Of a stretch of 64,000 bases of DNA, positions 24,348 to 34,048 are shown one piece after another (within the stretch, counting starts at the first letter, position 1; each line of letters begins with the position of its first letter). Under the pieces are notes generated by a model. That model saw only the letters and a list, made by a program, of their open reading frames with translations. It was not told the origin of the DNA and did no database searches. The position numbers and the translations under genes are program-made. This stretch comes from Pseudoclavibacter sp. AY1H1 (lineage in GTDB: Bacteria; Actinomycetota; Actinomycetes; Actinomycetales; Microbacteriaceae), in contig NZ_PSXX01000018.1 in the NCBI RefSeq assembly GCF_002931055.1, positions 1 to 64,000 on the forward strand. The letters run 5' to 3'.

Positions 24348-24399
24348 AGTTGTGGCCCGGTGCGCCTCCCGAATCCGGGAAGCGCACCGGGCCACAACT
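24348..24399. terminator. Very long perfect hairpin between convergent genes
   Basis: Arms of 18 bp at 24348-24365 and 24382-24399 are fully complementary. Inside them TCCCG/CGGGA forms a second 5-bp stem around AATC. It sits between the amidase and the convergent symporter gene and could end transcription from both sides. There is no T-run on either side, so an extragenic palindromic repeat is the alternative. Confidence 0.6.
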
Positions 24400-24438
24400 T
24401 CGTGCGACTGGGTGGCGGCAGGGCGCGGCTCGCGGCCG

Positions 24439-25956
24439 CTACGCCTCGACCTTCTCGTCCTCGACGGCGTCGGCCTTCTTCACGACCAGCGTCTTGGCCT
24501 GATCGAACTCGGCATCGATCTCGGGGTCGCGCTTGTACGTGAGGAGGCTGACGACGACCGAGGCGATGAGGCTGACGACGACGCCAGGAACGATCTCGTA
24601 GAGGTCGGTCCCGAGGGCGGACCAGGCGAACACGGTGATCGTGCCCGCGACCATACCCGCGAGCGCTCCCCAGTTGGTGAGCTTGCGCCAGTAGAGGCTG
24701 AGGATGACGGCGGGGCCGAAGGCCGCGCCGAAGCCGGCCCAGGCGAAGCCGACGAGGCTGAGGATGGTGCCCGTCCGGTCGAAGGCCAGGACGCCCGCGA
24801 CGACCGCGACGGCGAACACGCACGTGCGACCGAGGATCACGAGCTTCTGAGCGGAGGGCTGCCTCTTCGCGATGACCATGTACAGGTCCTCGACGAGCGC
24901 CGACGAGCACACGATGAGCTGGCTCGACATCGTGCTCATGATGGCGGCGAGGACAGCGGCGAGGATGAAGCCGCTCACGATGGGGTGGAACATGACCTGC
25001 GCCATGACCAGCGTGACCGCCTCGGGGTCGCTCAGCTCGATGCCGTTGCGCTGGATGTAGGCGACGCCCACGATTCCTGCCGTGACGGCTCCGACCATGG
25101 AGAGCGTCATCCAGGACATGCCGATTCGGCGTCCCGCCTTGGCCGAGCCCGGGTCGCGCATCGCCATGAACCGGACGATGATGTGCGGCTGGCCGAAGTA
25201 GCCGAGGCCCCAGGCGAGTGCCGAGACGATGGCGAGCGTGGTCACCCAGTCGAGTCCGTCGCCGGGGATGAGCCCCGTGTGCTCGATGCCGGACGCGACG
25301 ATGGCCTCGGAGACGCCGCCGAAGCCCCCGAGCGTGAAGATGGCGACGACGGGGATCAGGACAAGCGCGAGCATCATCATGAGCCCCTGCACGACGTCGG
25401 TGAACGACGCCCCGAGGAACCCGCCGAAGAGAGTGTAGAGCAGCGTGACGCCCGTGACGAGGAGCATCCCGACCAGGTAGTCGCCGCCGAATGATCCCTC
25501 GAAGAACACGCCGCCGGCGACCATGCCGGACGAGATGTAGAAGGTGAAGAAGATGAGGATCACGACGCCGCTGACGATGCGGAGGAGGCGCGAGCGGTCG
25601 CGCAGGCGGTTCTCGAAGAAGCTGGGGATGGTGATGGAGTTCTTCGCCACCTCCGTGTAGGCGCGGAGGCGCGGGGCGACGAAGCGCCAGTTGAGGTAGG
25701 CGCCGATCGTGAGGCCGATGGCGATCCAGGCCTCGATGAGTCCGGAGATGTAGATGGCTCCGGGGAGTCCCATCATGAGCCAGCCGGACATGTCGGAGGC
25801 CCCGGCGCTGAGCGCTGCGGTGCCCGGGCTGAGGTTGCGGCCGCCGAGCATGTAATCCTCGTGATCCTTGGTCTTGCGGAACGCGTAGAGCCCAATGCCC
25901 ACCATCGCCGCGAAGTAGATCGCGAGGGCGATGAGCTGGAAGGTCAGATCGGACAT
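24439..25956 (-). CDS. putP: Sodium/proline symporter
   Basis: A 505-residue sodium:solute symporter of the PutP type with about thirteen membrane helices. Recognisable blocks are YMLGGRNLSP, LSAGASDMSGWLMMGLPGA (sodium/substrate region), GLGYFGQPHIIVRFMA and LAAIMSTMSSQL, all close to PutP. It imports proline or a related compound with sodium. The acidic C-terminal tail is typical of actinobacterial members. The ATG at 25956 is nine bases after AAGGAG; an ATG two codons upstream is only three bases from it. It is divergent from a LysR gene. Confidence 0.92.
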   Translation of the reverse strand: MSDLTFQLIALAIYFAAMVGIGLYAFRKTKDHEDYMLGGRNLSPGTAALSAGASDMSGWLMMGLPGAIYISGLIEAWIAIGLTIGAYLNWRFVAPRLRAYTEVAKNSITIPSFFENRLRDRSRLLRIVSGVVILIFFTFYISSGMVAGGVFFEGSFGGDYLVGMLLVTGVTLLYTLFGGFLGASFTDVVQGLMMMLALVLIPVVAIFTLGGFGGVSEAIVASGIEHTGLIPGDGLDWVTTLAIVSALAWGLGYFGQPHIIVRFMAMRDPGSAKAGRRIGMSWMTLSMVGAVTAGIVGVAYIQRNGIELSDPEAVTLVMAQVMFHPIVSGFILAAVLAAIMSTMSSQLIVCSSALVEDLYMVIAKRQPSAQKLVILGRTCVFAVAVVAGVLAFDRTGTILSLVGFAWAGFGAAFGPAVILSLYWRKLTNWGALAGMVAGTITVFAWSALGTDLYEIVPGVVVSLIASVVVSLLTYKRDPEIDAEFDQAKTLVVKKADAVEDEKVEA

Positions 25957-26092
25957 CGGCATTGACTCCTTCTGGAAGCGACGCGTCGACCCCGGTGGAT
26001 ACGCGCCCTTTCCAGTGTTGCTGGCGTGATTGCGGACGAATAGCGAAGATAGTCGAAACGAACTCATCGATGAAATCGAAAGGTGGCGCAAG

Positions 26093-27013
26093 ATGTGGGA
26101 CCTCCGCCGCCTCCGCCTGCTGCGAGAGCTGCAGCTGCGAGGCACCATCACTGCCGTCGCGGCCTCGCTCAACTTCAGCGCGTCGACCGTCTCGCACCAG
26201 CTGGCGCAGCTGCAGCGCGAGGTGGGCGTTCCCCTGCTCGTGCAGGATGGCAGGCGCGTGCGGCTGACGCCGCAGGGGGTGACACTCGCCGAGCACGCCG
26301 CGCGTGTGCTCGACCTGGAGACCCGCGCTCGCGATGAGCTCGGCGCGATGCGCACGGGCACCGAGCGGGTGCGGGTGGCCGCGCTCGAATCCGTCGTCCG
26401 CGCGCTGCTCCCCCGGGCCCTGACGCTCCTGGAGCAGACCCGTCCGGACATCCGGGTCGAAGTGGACGCCGTCTCACCTGAGGAGGGGCTCTTCGAACTC
26501 GAGGCGCACCGGTACGACCTCGTGGTCGCCGAGGAGTATCCAGGCCACACCAGGCCCCACGCGGAGGGCATCGAGCGTGAGGTCCTCGGGTTCGACGCGA
26601 TCTCGCTCGCGACCGCCGGAACGTCTGGAGCCACCTCGATCGCCGACTTCCGCGGCAGCCCCTGGGTGATGGAGCCCCCGGGCACCGCCGCGCGTGACTG
26701 GGCGGAGCAGCAGTGCAGGGCGGCGGGATTCGAACCGGAAGTGCGGTACGTGGCCAGTGACCTGCACACGCACCTGCGCCTCATCGCCGCGGGTCACGCG
26801 GTTGGCCTCGTCTCCGAGCTCGTGGGCGCCGCATCTGGCGGCGGGCTGCGCTTCCTGGACCTCCCGGGGCGGCCCCACCGGGACATCTTCACGGCGACGC
26901 GTGGGGCGCTCCGCGATCGAGACAGCGTGCGTCTCGTCAGGGATGCGCTTGGCACCGCGTTCTCGGAGCTCGTCGCGGCAGGCGCCTCGACGGAACCCGG
27001 CGTGCCGGACTGA
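26093..27013 (+). CDS. LysR-family transcriptional regulator
   Basis: A 306-residue LysR-type regulator. The N-terminal winged helix has RLRLLRELQLRGTITAVAASLNFSASTVSHQLAQLQREVGVPLLVQ; the rest is a periplasmic-binding-protein-like effector domain (about 90-300). The ATG at 26093 follows AAAGGTGG and starts just before the first HTH helix; an upstream start would add 21 residues. It is divergent from putP and probably controls it. A TCATCGATGA palindrome lies at 26064-26073 between the two genes. Confidence 0.85.
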   Translation: MWDLRRLRLLRELQLRGTITAVAASLNFSASTVSHQLAQLQREVGVPLLVQDGRRVRLTPQGVTLAEHAARVLDLETRARDELGAMRTGTERVRVAALESVVRALLPRALTLLEQTRPDIRVEVDAVSPEEGLFELEAHRYDLVVAEEYPGHTRPHAEGIEREVLGFDAISLATAGTSGATSIADFRGSPWVMEPPGTAARDWAEQQCRAAGFEPEVRYVASDLHTHLRLIAAGHAVGLVSELVGAASGGGLRFLDLPGRPHRDIFTATRGALRDRDSVRLVRDALGTAFSELVAAGASTEPGVPD

Positions 27014-27041
27014 GCCGACCATCCGGCCCCGCAATGCGTCG

Positions 27042-27959
27042 TTAGTGCTTCTCGACGCCGGGAGCTTCTGCGGTCGCGGCCGCCTTGGGCTTCTTCGGCA
27101 GGATGCGTCCGACGAGCAGCGTGATGCCGACGACGACCAGGCCGACGACGAGACCGACGATGGCGGAGATGAGCGTGTCGACGAGCCAGACGACGACGGC
27201 ACCGGCGTTCATGAGGGCGTGCTCGATCTCGTGCAGCAGGTCTGCAGGCGCGTGCCAGCCGACCTCGCCGACGTTGATGATGACGAGGTGGCCGCCCACC
27301 CAGAGCATCGCGACGGTTCCGACGATGCTGATGACCCGGAAGACGGCGGGCATGGAGCGCACGATGCGCACGCCGAGGTGGCGGGTGCGGCGGTCGCGGC
27401 GGGTCGCCATGTGCAGGCCGACGTCGTCGATCTTGACGAGCAGCGCCACGGCGCCGTAGACGAGGGCCGTCATGGCGAGCGCGATGACGACGAGGGCCGC
27501 CAAGCGCATCCAGAACCCCAGCTCGGGGTCGAGGTTCGACAGCGAGATGAGCATGATCTCGGTCGAGAGGATCAGGTCGGTGCGCACCGCTCCCGAGACG
27601 AGCTTCTTCTCGTCACGCGGATGGTCCTCGTCGAGCGCGTGATGGTGGCCGAACCACTCGGTGACCTTCTCCGCGCCCTCGAAGCACAGGTACACGCCGC
27701 CCACGATGAGGAGGTAGGGCAGCACCCAGGGCGCGAAGGCCGTCAGCAGCAGCGCGATCGGGATGATGATCACGAACTTGTTGAAGAGGCTGCCCTTGGC
27801 GATGTTCCACACCACCGGCAGCTCCCGTGCTGGCGTGATGCCCTGCACGTACTGCGGAGTGACGGCGGCGTCGTCGATGACGACTCCCGCCGACTTCGCC
27901 GAGGCCTTCAGCGCAGCGGTGAGGATGTCGTCGACGACGGCGAGCAGGCCAACGGGCAC
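27042..27959 (-). CDS. DUF808-family membrane protein
   Basis: A 305-residue membrane protein of the DUF808 (YedI-like) family: MPVGLLAVVDDILTAALKASAKSAG at the N terminus, WNIAKGSLFNK, YLCFEGAEKV and IDDVGLHMA are family hallmarks. It has six or so hydrophobic stretches. The function of the family is not established. It stands alone between the LysR gene and the peptide-transporter operon; the C-terminal KKPKAAATAEAPGVEKH tail is lineage-specific. Confidence 0.85.
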   Translation of the reverse strand: MPVGLLAVVDDILTAALKASAKSAGVVIDDAAVTPQYVQGITPARELPVVWNIAKGSLFNKFVIIIPIALLLTAFAPWVLPYLLIVGGVYLCFEGAEKVTEWFGHHHALDEDHPRDEKKLVSGAVRTDLILSTEIMLISLSNLDPELGFWMRLAALVVIALAMTALVYGAVALLVKIDDVGLHMATRRDRRTRHLGVRIVRSMPAVFRVISIVGTVAMLWVGGHLVIINVGEVGWHAPADLLHEIEHALMNAGAVVVWLVDTLISAIVGLVVGLVVVGITLLVGRILPKKPKAAATAEAPGVEKH

Positions 27960-28036
27960 GGTGTTCTCCTTGGTGTTCTGGTGCAGCGCGGAACGCGGCA
28001 GACAGAGCTTACCCGCGGTGTGCGAGAGCAGGGAGG

Positions 28037-29653
28037 TCAGGACGGATGCGCGTTCAGGCTTCTCGGGAGCTCCGGCGGGATCGCCGCGAGCAGCTGCTTC
28101 GTGTACTCCTCCTTCGGGGCGCCGAAGATCTCGTCGGCAGGGGCATGCTCGACGATTCGCCCGCGCTGCATGACGAGCACATCGTGACTCATCTCCTCGA
28201 CGATCGCGAGGTCGTGCGCGATGAAGAGGTAGCTGAGCGAGAGCTCGTCCTGCAGCCTACGCAGCAGCTCGAGGACGCGGGACTGGATGGACACATCCAG
28301 AGACGCCGTCGACTCGTCGAGGATGACGATGTCGGGCTCGAGCGCGAGTGCCCTGGCGATCGAGACCCGCTGCCGCTGCCCGCCGGAGAGCTCGTGCGGA
28401 TACCGGCCGATGAAGTCCCGCGGCAGCTCGACGAGGTCGAAGAGCTCGTCGATGCGCACGGAACGCGAACCGCCAGCGGGGAGGCGGTGGACGCGCAACG
28501 GCTCGGCGACCGACTGGCCGACGGACATGCGGGGGTCGAGCGAGGAGAACGGGTCCTGGAAGACCATCGCGATGCGGCGCCGCAGCTGGTTGTCGGCCTT
28601 GAGCACATCGAGGCCCTCGAGCGTCGCTGTGCCGCCCGTCGGCTTGACGAGGCCGGTGAGCGCGTTCGCGATGGTCGACTTCCCGGAGCCAGACTCGCCG
28701 ACGATGCCGAGCGTCGTCCCCTGGCGCAGCTCGAACGAGACGCCGTCGACGGCGTGCACGTGGCTGCGGCCCTTGGGGGTCTGGATGGGGAAGCGCACGT
28801 CGAGCTCGGAGACCCGGAGGATCGTCGTCGCGTCCGGCCTCGCTGGGGTGGGCTTCGCCTTGCCGAGCCGGGGCCTCGCTGCGAGCAGCTCCCTGGTGTA
28901 CGGATGCCGTGGCGCCGTGACGAGGTCGATGGCGCTGCGCCGTTCGACGGCCTCGCCGTGACGCATCACGAGCACCTCGTCCGCGACCTGCGAGATGACG
29001 CCCATGTCGTGGCTGATCCAGATGACGGCGGTGCCGTGCTCATGCTGGAGCGTGCGGACGAGATCGATGATCTGCGCCTGCGTGGTCACGTCGAGGGCGG
29101 TGGTCGGCTCGTCGGCGACGAGCAGGCCGGGGTCGCAGGAGAGCGCGATGGCGATCATGACGCGCTGCCGCTGCCCGCCGGAGAGCTCGTGCGGGTAGGC
29201 GTCGAAGCGAGCTTCGGGCTCTGGGATGCCGACGGATTCGAGGAGCTCGATGGCCTTCGTGCGCGCGGCGCGGCGCGAGAGGCGTCGGTGCGTCTCGAGC
29301 GACTCGGTCAGCTGCCGGCCGAGGGTGAGCAGCGGGTTGAGCGAGGTGCTCGGGTCCTGGAAGACGAAGCCGATCCCGTTGCCGTGCACGCTCCGCAGGG
29401 TTCGAGCGGATGCGCCGATCAGCTCGACCTGCCCGAGCTTCTGGTCGTTGAGCGTGCTGGTGCCCGTGACGCGGGCGCCTGGCGCGTCGAGGAGTCCGGT
29501 GGCGGCGAGGACGGTCATCGACTTCCCCGATCCGGACTCCCCCACGATGCCGAGCGTTCCGCCCGGCTCGATCGAGAAGTCCAGACCCCTGACGATGTCC
29601 TTGCGGCCGATGGAGACCCGCAGGTCGGCGACGCGGAGCGCTGGAGCGGTCAT
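28037..29653 (-). CDS. Dipeptide/oligopeptide ABC transporter, fused double ATPase (DppD-DppF)
   Basis: A 538-residue protein with two complete ABC ATPase domains in tandem. Each half has GIVGESGSGKS (Walker A), LSGGQRQRV (signature), a Walker B (LLVADEPTTALD; IVILDESTASLD) and a switch His (WISHDMG; FIAHDLA). Most Dpp/Opp systems have two separate ATPase genes; fusion is common in actinobacteria. It is the last gene of the operon and starts with ATG at 29653 overlapping the stop of the preceding permease gene by ATGA. It energises peptide uptake. Confidence 0.9.
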   Translation of the reverse strand: MTAPALRVADLRVSIGRKDIVRGLDFSIEPGGTLGIVGESGSGKSMTVLAATGLLDAPGARVTGTSTLNDQKLGQVELIGASARTLRSVHGNGIGFVFQDPSTSLNPLLTLGRQLTESLETHRRLSRRAARTKAIELLESVGIPEPEARFDAYPHELSGGQRQRVMIAIALSCDPGLLVADEPTTALDVTTQAQIIDLVRTLQHEHGTAVIWISHDMGVISQVADEVLVMRHGEAVERRSAIDLVTAPRHPYTRELLAARPRLGKAKPTPARPDATTILRVSELDVRFPIQTPKGRSHVHAVDGVSFELRQGTTLGIVGESGSGKSTIANALTGLVKPTGGTATLEGLDVLKADNQLRRRIAMVFQDPFSSLDPRMSVGQSVAEPLRVHRLPAGGSRSVRIDELFDLVELPRDFIGRYPHELSGGQRQRVSIARALALEPDIVILDESTASLDVSIQSRVLELLRRLQDELSLSYLFIAHDLAIVEEMSHDVLVMQRGRIVEHAPADEIFGAPKEEYTKQLLAAIPPELPRSLNAHPS

Positions 29654-30573
29654 CGCTTCCTCCTTGACTCGATGAGGGTGCGCTGCTTGGGGTCGAGGAC
29701 GTCTCGCATCCCGTCGCCGAGCAGGTTGAAGGAGAGCGCCGTGATGAAGATCGCGACGCCGGGGAAGAGGCTCATCCACCAGGCCTGGCTGATGAAGCCC
29801 TGCGCGGCGAAGAGCATGCCGCCCCAGGAGGGGGCCGGCGGCTGGATGCCGAGGCCGAGGAAGGAGAGGGCCGATTCGGCGAGGATCGCGAAGGCCAGGG
29901 AGAGCGAGGTCTGCACGATGATCGGGCCGGTGATGTTGGGCAGCACGTGGCGGCCGAGGATGCTCGCCCATGGCGTGCCCATCGTGCGGGAGACCTGGAC
30001 GTACGGCTCGACGCGGACCGAGAGCGTGCTCGCTCGGGCGACCCTCGCGAAGATGGGCGTGTAGACGATGCCGATCGCGAGCATGGTCGTCGCGAGGCCT
30101 GGCGCGAGGATCGCGACGATGGCGAGCGCGAGCAGCAGCACGGGGAACGCGAACATGACGTCGACGAGGCGCATGAGCACCGTGTCGAGGAGTCCGCCCG
30201 CGTAGCCGGAGATGACGCCGACCAGCACGCCGACGACGAACGCGAACGCGACGGACACGAACGCCACCTGCAGGGAGACGCCAGATGCGATCATCACGCG
30301 GCTCAGCACGTCCCGTCCGAGGTCGTCGGTGCCGAACCAGTGCGCGGCGCTCGGCGGCTGGAGCTGGTTCGCGACGTCGACGTCGTTGACGCCGTATGGC
30401 GCGATCCAGGGGCCGAGCAGGGCGACGAACACGACGATGAAGAGGAGCACCGCGCTGACGACCGTCACGGGGTTGCTGAGGAGGAGGCGCCAGGCGGCGA
30501 CGCGGGTGCGTTCCTCCGGTGCGGGCGGGCCGGTTTCCGCCTGCCGCGTGGCTTCTGGGTTCTGTGCGGTCAT
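29650..30573 (-). CDS. Dipeptide ABC transporter permease, DppC type
   Basis: A 307-residue permease. An N-terminal soluble stretch (TRQAETGPPAPEERTRV) precedes the first helix, as in DppC/OppC. Later come HWFGTDDLGRDVLSRV and the EAA-like ARASTLSVRVEPYVQVSRTMG region. It starts with ATG at 30573, overlapping the DppB-type stop (ATGA), and overlaps the ATPase gene by ATGA, so three genes are translationally linked. The product pairs with the DppB-type subunit to form the channel. Confidence 0.9.
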   Translation of the reverse strand: MTAQNPEATRQAETGPPAPEERTRVAAWRLLLSNPVTVVSAVLLFIVVFVALLGPWIAPYGVNDVDVANQLQPPSAAHWFGTDDLGRDVLSRVMIASGVSLQVAFVSVAFAFVVGVLVGVISGYAGGLLDTVLMRLVDVMFAFPVLLLALAIVAILAPGLATTMLAIGIVYTPIFARVARASTLSVRVEPYVQVSRTMGTPWASILGRHVLPNITGPIIVQTSLSLAFAILAESALSFLGLGIQPPAPSWGGMLFAAQGFISQAWWMSLFPGVAIFITALSFNLLGDGMRDVLDPKQRTLIESRRKR

Positions 30574-31535
30574 GAGAGCCGGATCCTCGGGTCGACGAGC
30601 GCGTAGAGCACATCCACGATGAAGTTCACGGCGAGGAACATCACGGCGATGAGCAACACGGAGCCCTGGATGAGCGGGTAGTCGCGGGAGGAGACGGCGT
30701 CGTAGACGAGGCGTCCGAGCCCTGGCCAGGCGAAGACGACCTCGACGACGATGACGCCGCCGAGGATCGTGGCGAGCTGGATGCCGGCGATCGTGAGGAC
30801 GGGCACGAGCGCGTTCCGGACGATGTGGCGCATCGTCACCGTCCACGCCGAGAGTCCCTTGGACTTCGCGGTGCGGACGTACCCCATGGACGCCACCTCG
30901 AGCACGGCCGAGCGGATGTAGCGGGTCATGATGGCGCCAGCGACGAGGCCGACGGTGAGGCCGGGCAGGAGCACGTGCCTGGCCCAGTCGCCAGGGTCAT
31001 CGCTGATCGACGAGTAGCCGCTCGAGGGGAGCCAGCCCAGCGTCGACGAGAACAGCCCGATGAGCAGCATGCCCATCCAGAAGTCCGGAATCGAGACGCC
31101 GAACTGGCTCGTGACGCGGATGACGCCGTCGCTCACGCGCCCTTCCCGCAGCGCCGACCAGATGCCGGCGGGCACGGAGATGAGGAGCGCGATCACGAGA
31201 CCGACGCCGGCCAGCGAGAGCGTCGCCGGCAGGCGCTCGAGCAGCGTCGTCGTCACGGCGTCGCCGTTGCGGAAGCTCACGCCGAGGTTGCCCGTGAGGG
31301 CGTTGCCGACGTAGGAGAAGAACTGCTCGAGGATGGGCCGGTCGAGCCCGGACGCCGCCCGGAGCGCGTCGTACGCCTCCTGCGTGTACCTCGTGCCGAG
31401 CGCCAGCCGAACTGGGTCGCCCGGCACGAAGTGCACGAGGGAGAAGACGACGACGAGCACTCCGAGCAGCACGATCGCCGAGTAGAGCAGGCGCCAGCCG
31501 AGGAACGCGGCGATGGAGCCGAACGACATTCTCAT
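30570..31535 (-). CDS. Dipeptide ABC transporter permease, DppB type
   Basis: A 321-residue permease with six helices. VVFSLVHFVPGDPVRLALG, the large first external loop and EVASMGYVRTAKSKGLSAWTV (EAA loop) are diagnostic for DppB/OppB. ATG is at 31535. The 82-bp gap to the binding-protein gene holds a GC-rich stem (CGCCC..GGGCG) that may reduce read-through into the permeases. Confidence 0.9.
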   Translation of the reverse strand: MRMSFGSIAAFLGWRLLYSAIVLLGVLVVVFSLVHFVPGDPVRLALGTRYTQEAYDALRAASGLDRPILEQFFSYVGNALTGNLGVSFRNGDAVTTTLLERLPATLSLAGVGLVIALLISVPAGIWSALREGRVSDGVIRVTSQFGVSIPDFWMGMLLIGLFSSTLGWLPSSGYSSISDDPGDWARHVLLPGLTVGLVAGAIMTRYIRSAVLEVASMGYVRTAKSKGLSAWTVTMRHIVRNALVPVLTIAGIQLATILGGVIVVEVVFAWPGLGRLVYDAVSSRDYPLIQGSVLLIAVMFLAVNFIVDVLYALVDPRIRLS

Positions 31536-31617
31536 TGGGTTTTCCCCTCGTGGACCCTGTGTCCTGGGTTGTTGTCTTGCTGTATTGCCGTCTCGCCCGG
31601 TTGCTGGGCGGGGCGGG

Positions 31618-33147
31618 CTACGGGGTCAGCGTGGCGTCGCGGAACCGCGTCGCCCGGTCAGCGCGCGCCTCGTAGTCGCCGAGGGTCGGGCTCCACACCT
31701 GGATCACCGACGGGTTGTACAGGTAGATGTAGCTGGCGTCGTCGGCGATGATCGTCGCGGCCTGCGCGTACAGCTCCTTGCGCGCAGCCTGGTCGGTCTC
31801 CGTGCGGGCCGAGTCGAGCAGCGCGTCGACCTCCGGGTTGGAGTACTTCTGGGCGTTGCTGCCGCCGTCGCTGTGGTGCTGCGAGTAGTAGAAGTCGTCC
31901 GGGTCGATGTTGCCGAGCCAGCCCATCATGAGCATGTCGAAGTTGCCGGAGTTCTGCTCGTCGAGCCAGGTCGAGAAGTCGGGCTGCCTGATCTCGACGG
32001 TGATGCCGAGCGGCTCGAGGTTGGATGCGATGATCTGCGCGGCCGTGACGGTCTCGGGGTACTCGCTCGTCGCGAGCAGGTCGAGCGTTCCGCCGGTGAA
32101 GCCGGCCTCGCTGAGGAGCCGCTTCGACTCCTCGATGTCGGTCGAGTACTTGTCGTATTCCGTGTACCAGATGCTGTCCTGCGGGATGGCGAGCTGGTTG
32201 GCCTCGGCGGTGCCGTAGCTGACCGCCTGCACGATGGCGTCGCGGTCGATGGCGTAGGCGATGGCCTGGCGGACGCGTGGGTCCTGCCACTGCTCCTTGC
32301 CCTCGTTGAGCGCCAGGTACCAGTAGTCGCTCGACGGGTTCTGCCCCAGCTCGATGGACTCGTCGCCGCTGAGTTCCTCGACCTGCTGGGCGGGGACGAC
32401 GTCGGTCCACTGGATCTCACCGCTCTTGAGCGCCGCGAGCGCCGTCGAGGGCTCCGAGATGAACTGGAACTCGACGCCGCCGATGCTCGGGGCGCCGTCC
32501 CAGTAGTCGGGGTTGGCGGCGAGTTCGATGCGGTCGCCGCTCGTGTAGCTCGCGAGCGAGAAGGGGCCGGTGCCGACAGGCGCGTTCGCGATCTCGCCGG
32601 ATTCGACGTTGGACTGCTCGACGATCGCCATGCCCTTGAACCCACCGAGGTTGGAAAGCAGGTTCGGGGTCGGCTGCGAGACGGTGATGACGACCGTCGA
32701 GTCGTCGGGCGCCTCGACGTTCGTGACGGCGTCGAACTTCCACGCGTTGGCGAGCTCTTCGTCGATGATGCGGTTGTACGAGTAGACGACGTCCTCGCTC
32801 GTGAAGTCGGAGCCGTCGTGGAAGGTGACGCCGTCGCGCAGCGTGAAGGTCCAGGTCAGCTGGTCGTCGCTGGTCTCCCAGGACTCCGCGAGCGCGGGCT
32901 GCATCTCGAGGTTCTCGTCGGGTTCGACGAGGGTGTCGTAGACGTTCTCGAGCACCTGGAACGAGAAGTAGGAGGACGTCTTGTGGGGGTCGAGCTGGTC
33001 GGGTTCCCCGCCGATGGCCGCGTGGAGCACTTCGCCTTCGACGGCGTCTCCGCCACCGAGGTCGACGCTCTCGCCGGCCGAGCATCCGCTCAAGACGAGG
33101 AGCGCGCCGATGGCCGCGGCTCCGATCCCTGCACTTCGTCGTTGCAT
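31618..33147 (-). CDS. Peptide ABC transporter substrate-binding lipoprotein
   Basis: A 509-residue SBP of family 5 (DppA/OppA/NikA). The N terminus MQRRSAGIGAAAIGALLVLSGCSAG is a lipoprotein signal with the lipobox Cys in LSGC. The mature part has DPHKTSSYFSFQVLENVYDTL, WTFTLRDGVTFHDGSDFTSEDVVYSYNR and WLGNIDPDDF. It captures a peptide or similar amino compound outside the cell. It is the first gene of the operon. The neighbouring DUF1028 gene, divergent from it, often occurs with peptide transporters. Confidence 0.9.
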   Translation of the reverse strand: MQRRSAGIGAAAIGALLVLSGCSAGESVDLGGGDAVEGEVLHAAIGGEPDQLDPHKTSSYFSFQVLENVYDTLVEPDENLEMQPALAESWETSDDQLTWTFTLRDGVTFHDGSDFTSEDVVYSYNRIIDEELANAWKFDAVTNVEAPDDSTVVITVSQPTPNLLSNLGGFKGMAIVEQSNVESGEIANAPVGTGPFSLASYTSGDRIELAANPDYWDGAPSIGGVEFQFISEPSTALAALKSGEIQWTDVVPAQQVEELSGDESIELGQNPSSDYWYLALNEGKEQWQDPRVRQAIAYAIDRDAIVQAVSYGTAEANQLAIPQDSIWYTEYDKYSTDIEESKRLLSEAGFTGGTLDLLATSEYPETVTAAQIIASNLEPLGITVEIRQPDFSTWLDEQNSGNFDMLMMGWLGNIDPDDFYYSQHHSDGGSNAQKYSNPEVDALLDSARTETDQAARKELYAQAATIIADDASYIYLYNPSVIQVWSPTLGDYEARADRATRFRDATLTP

Positions 33148-33304
33148 GATGCACTCCACTTCGTTCATTTTCGTGAATGTTTCATCAGTATGTGGCACGC
33201 TTGGGCGAGGTACAAGGCCGCAGGGCGGCCGAAACAGGATCGTCACAAACGATTCCAGTGCCCGGGGTTCCCCCTCGAGGCGCGCTGCTGAGACGAGGAC
33301 GAGC

Positions 33305-34048
33305 ATGACCTTCACACTGCTGGCACGCGATCGCACGGCGGGCCTCCTCGGCGCCGTGACCGCAAGCCGATCCCTCGCGGTGGGCAACGCCGTGCTCGCC
33401 ATCGATCCGACCGTGGGGGTCGTCGCCAGCCAGGCGTGGACCAACAGAGCCCTGCGCGGCCGCATGCTCGACGCCCTGGCGGCCGGCGAATCGCCCGACG
33501 CCGTCGTCGGCCGCATCGCCGAATGGGACGAGGCTCCCCAATACCGACAGACGGCGGCACTCGACCTGAGCGGACGCACGGGCGCGTGGGTGGGCGACCT
33601 CACGAGCCCCTGGACGGGGCAGCGCCACGGCGCAGGCTACGTGACCGTCGGCAACCTGCTCACCGGGCCAGAAGTGCTCGACGCCATCGCCGACTCCTTC
33701 GAGCGCAGCGCCCCGGAACCCGGGTCCCCCGAGCTCGAGCAGACGACCGCGATCGCCGTGTTCGCGAGACGACTGCTCGTCGCGCTGCACGCCGGCCAGA
33801 GCGCGGGCGGGGACGCGCGAGGCCGGCAGAGCGCGGCGATCCTCGTCGCCACCAGTCAGGAACGTCGCATCCACCCGCCGGAGCTCGCGGTCGACCTGCG
33901 CGTCGACGACCACACCCACCCGGTCGACGAGCTCGACCGCCTGCTCGAGCTGCGCATCCACGACCTCCACGAGGCGCTGGTCTCGAGCTCGTCCGTCGAC
34001 GCCGAGCCGGAGAGCTCCCGCAGGGGCGAGGGCTCGACGCAGGCCTAG
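33305..34048 (+). CDS. DUF1028-family protein (Ntn-hydrolase-like)
   Basis: A 247-residue DUF1028 protein. MTFTLLARDRTAGLLGAVTASRSLAVGN and VVASQAWTNRALRGRML match the family core, which is thought to have an Ntn-hydrolase fold; a function has not been shown. The family is often found beside peptide transporters and gamma-glutamyltransferase genes, which fits its place divergent from the Dpp-type operon. The ATG at 33305 is the family start; the frame is open upstream without similarity. It ends on a CTAG shared with the convergent regulator. Confidence 0.82.
   Translation: MTFTLLARDRTAGLLGAVTASRSLAVGNAVLAIDPTVGVVASQAWTNRALRGRMLDALAAGESPDAVVGRIAEWDEAPQYRQTAALDLSGRTGAWVGDLTSPWTGQRHGAGYVTVGNLLTGPEVLDAIADSFERSAPEPGSPELEQTTAIAVFARRLLVALHAGQSAGGDARGRQSAAILVATSQERRIHPPELAVDLRVDDHTHPVDELDRLLELRIHDLHEALVSSSSVDAEPESSRRGEGSTQA

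Noticed and set aside
24230-26296. 688-codon minus-strand frame overlapping putP in another frame
   Set aside because: The PutP frame is clear; this one is Arg/His/Pro-rich shadow sequence.
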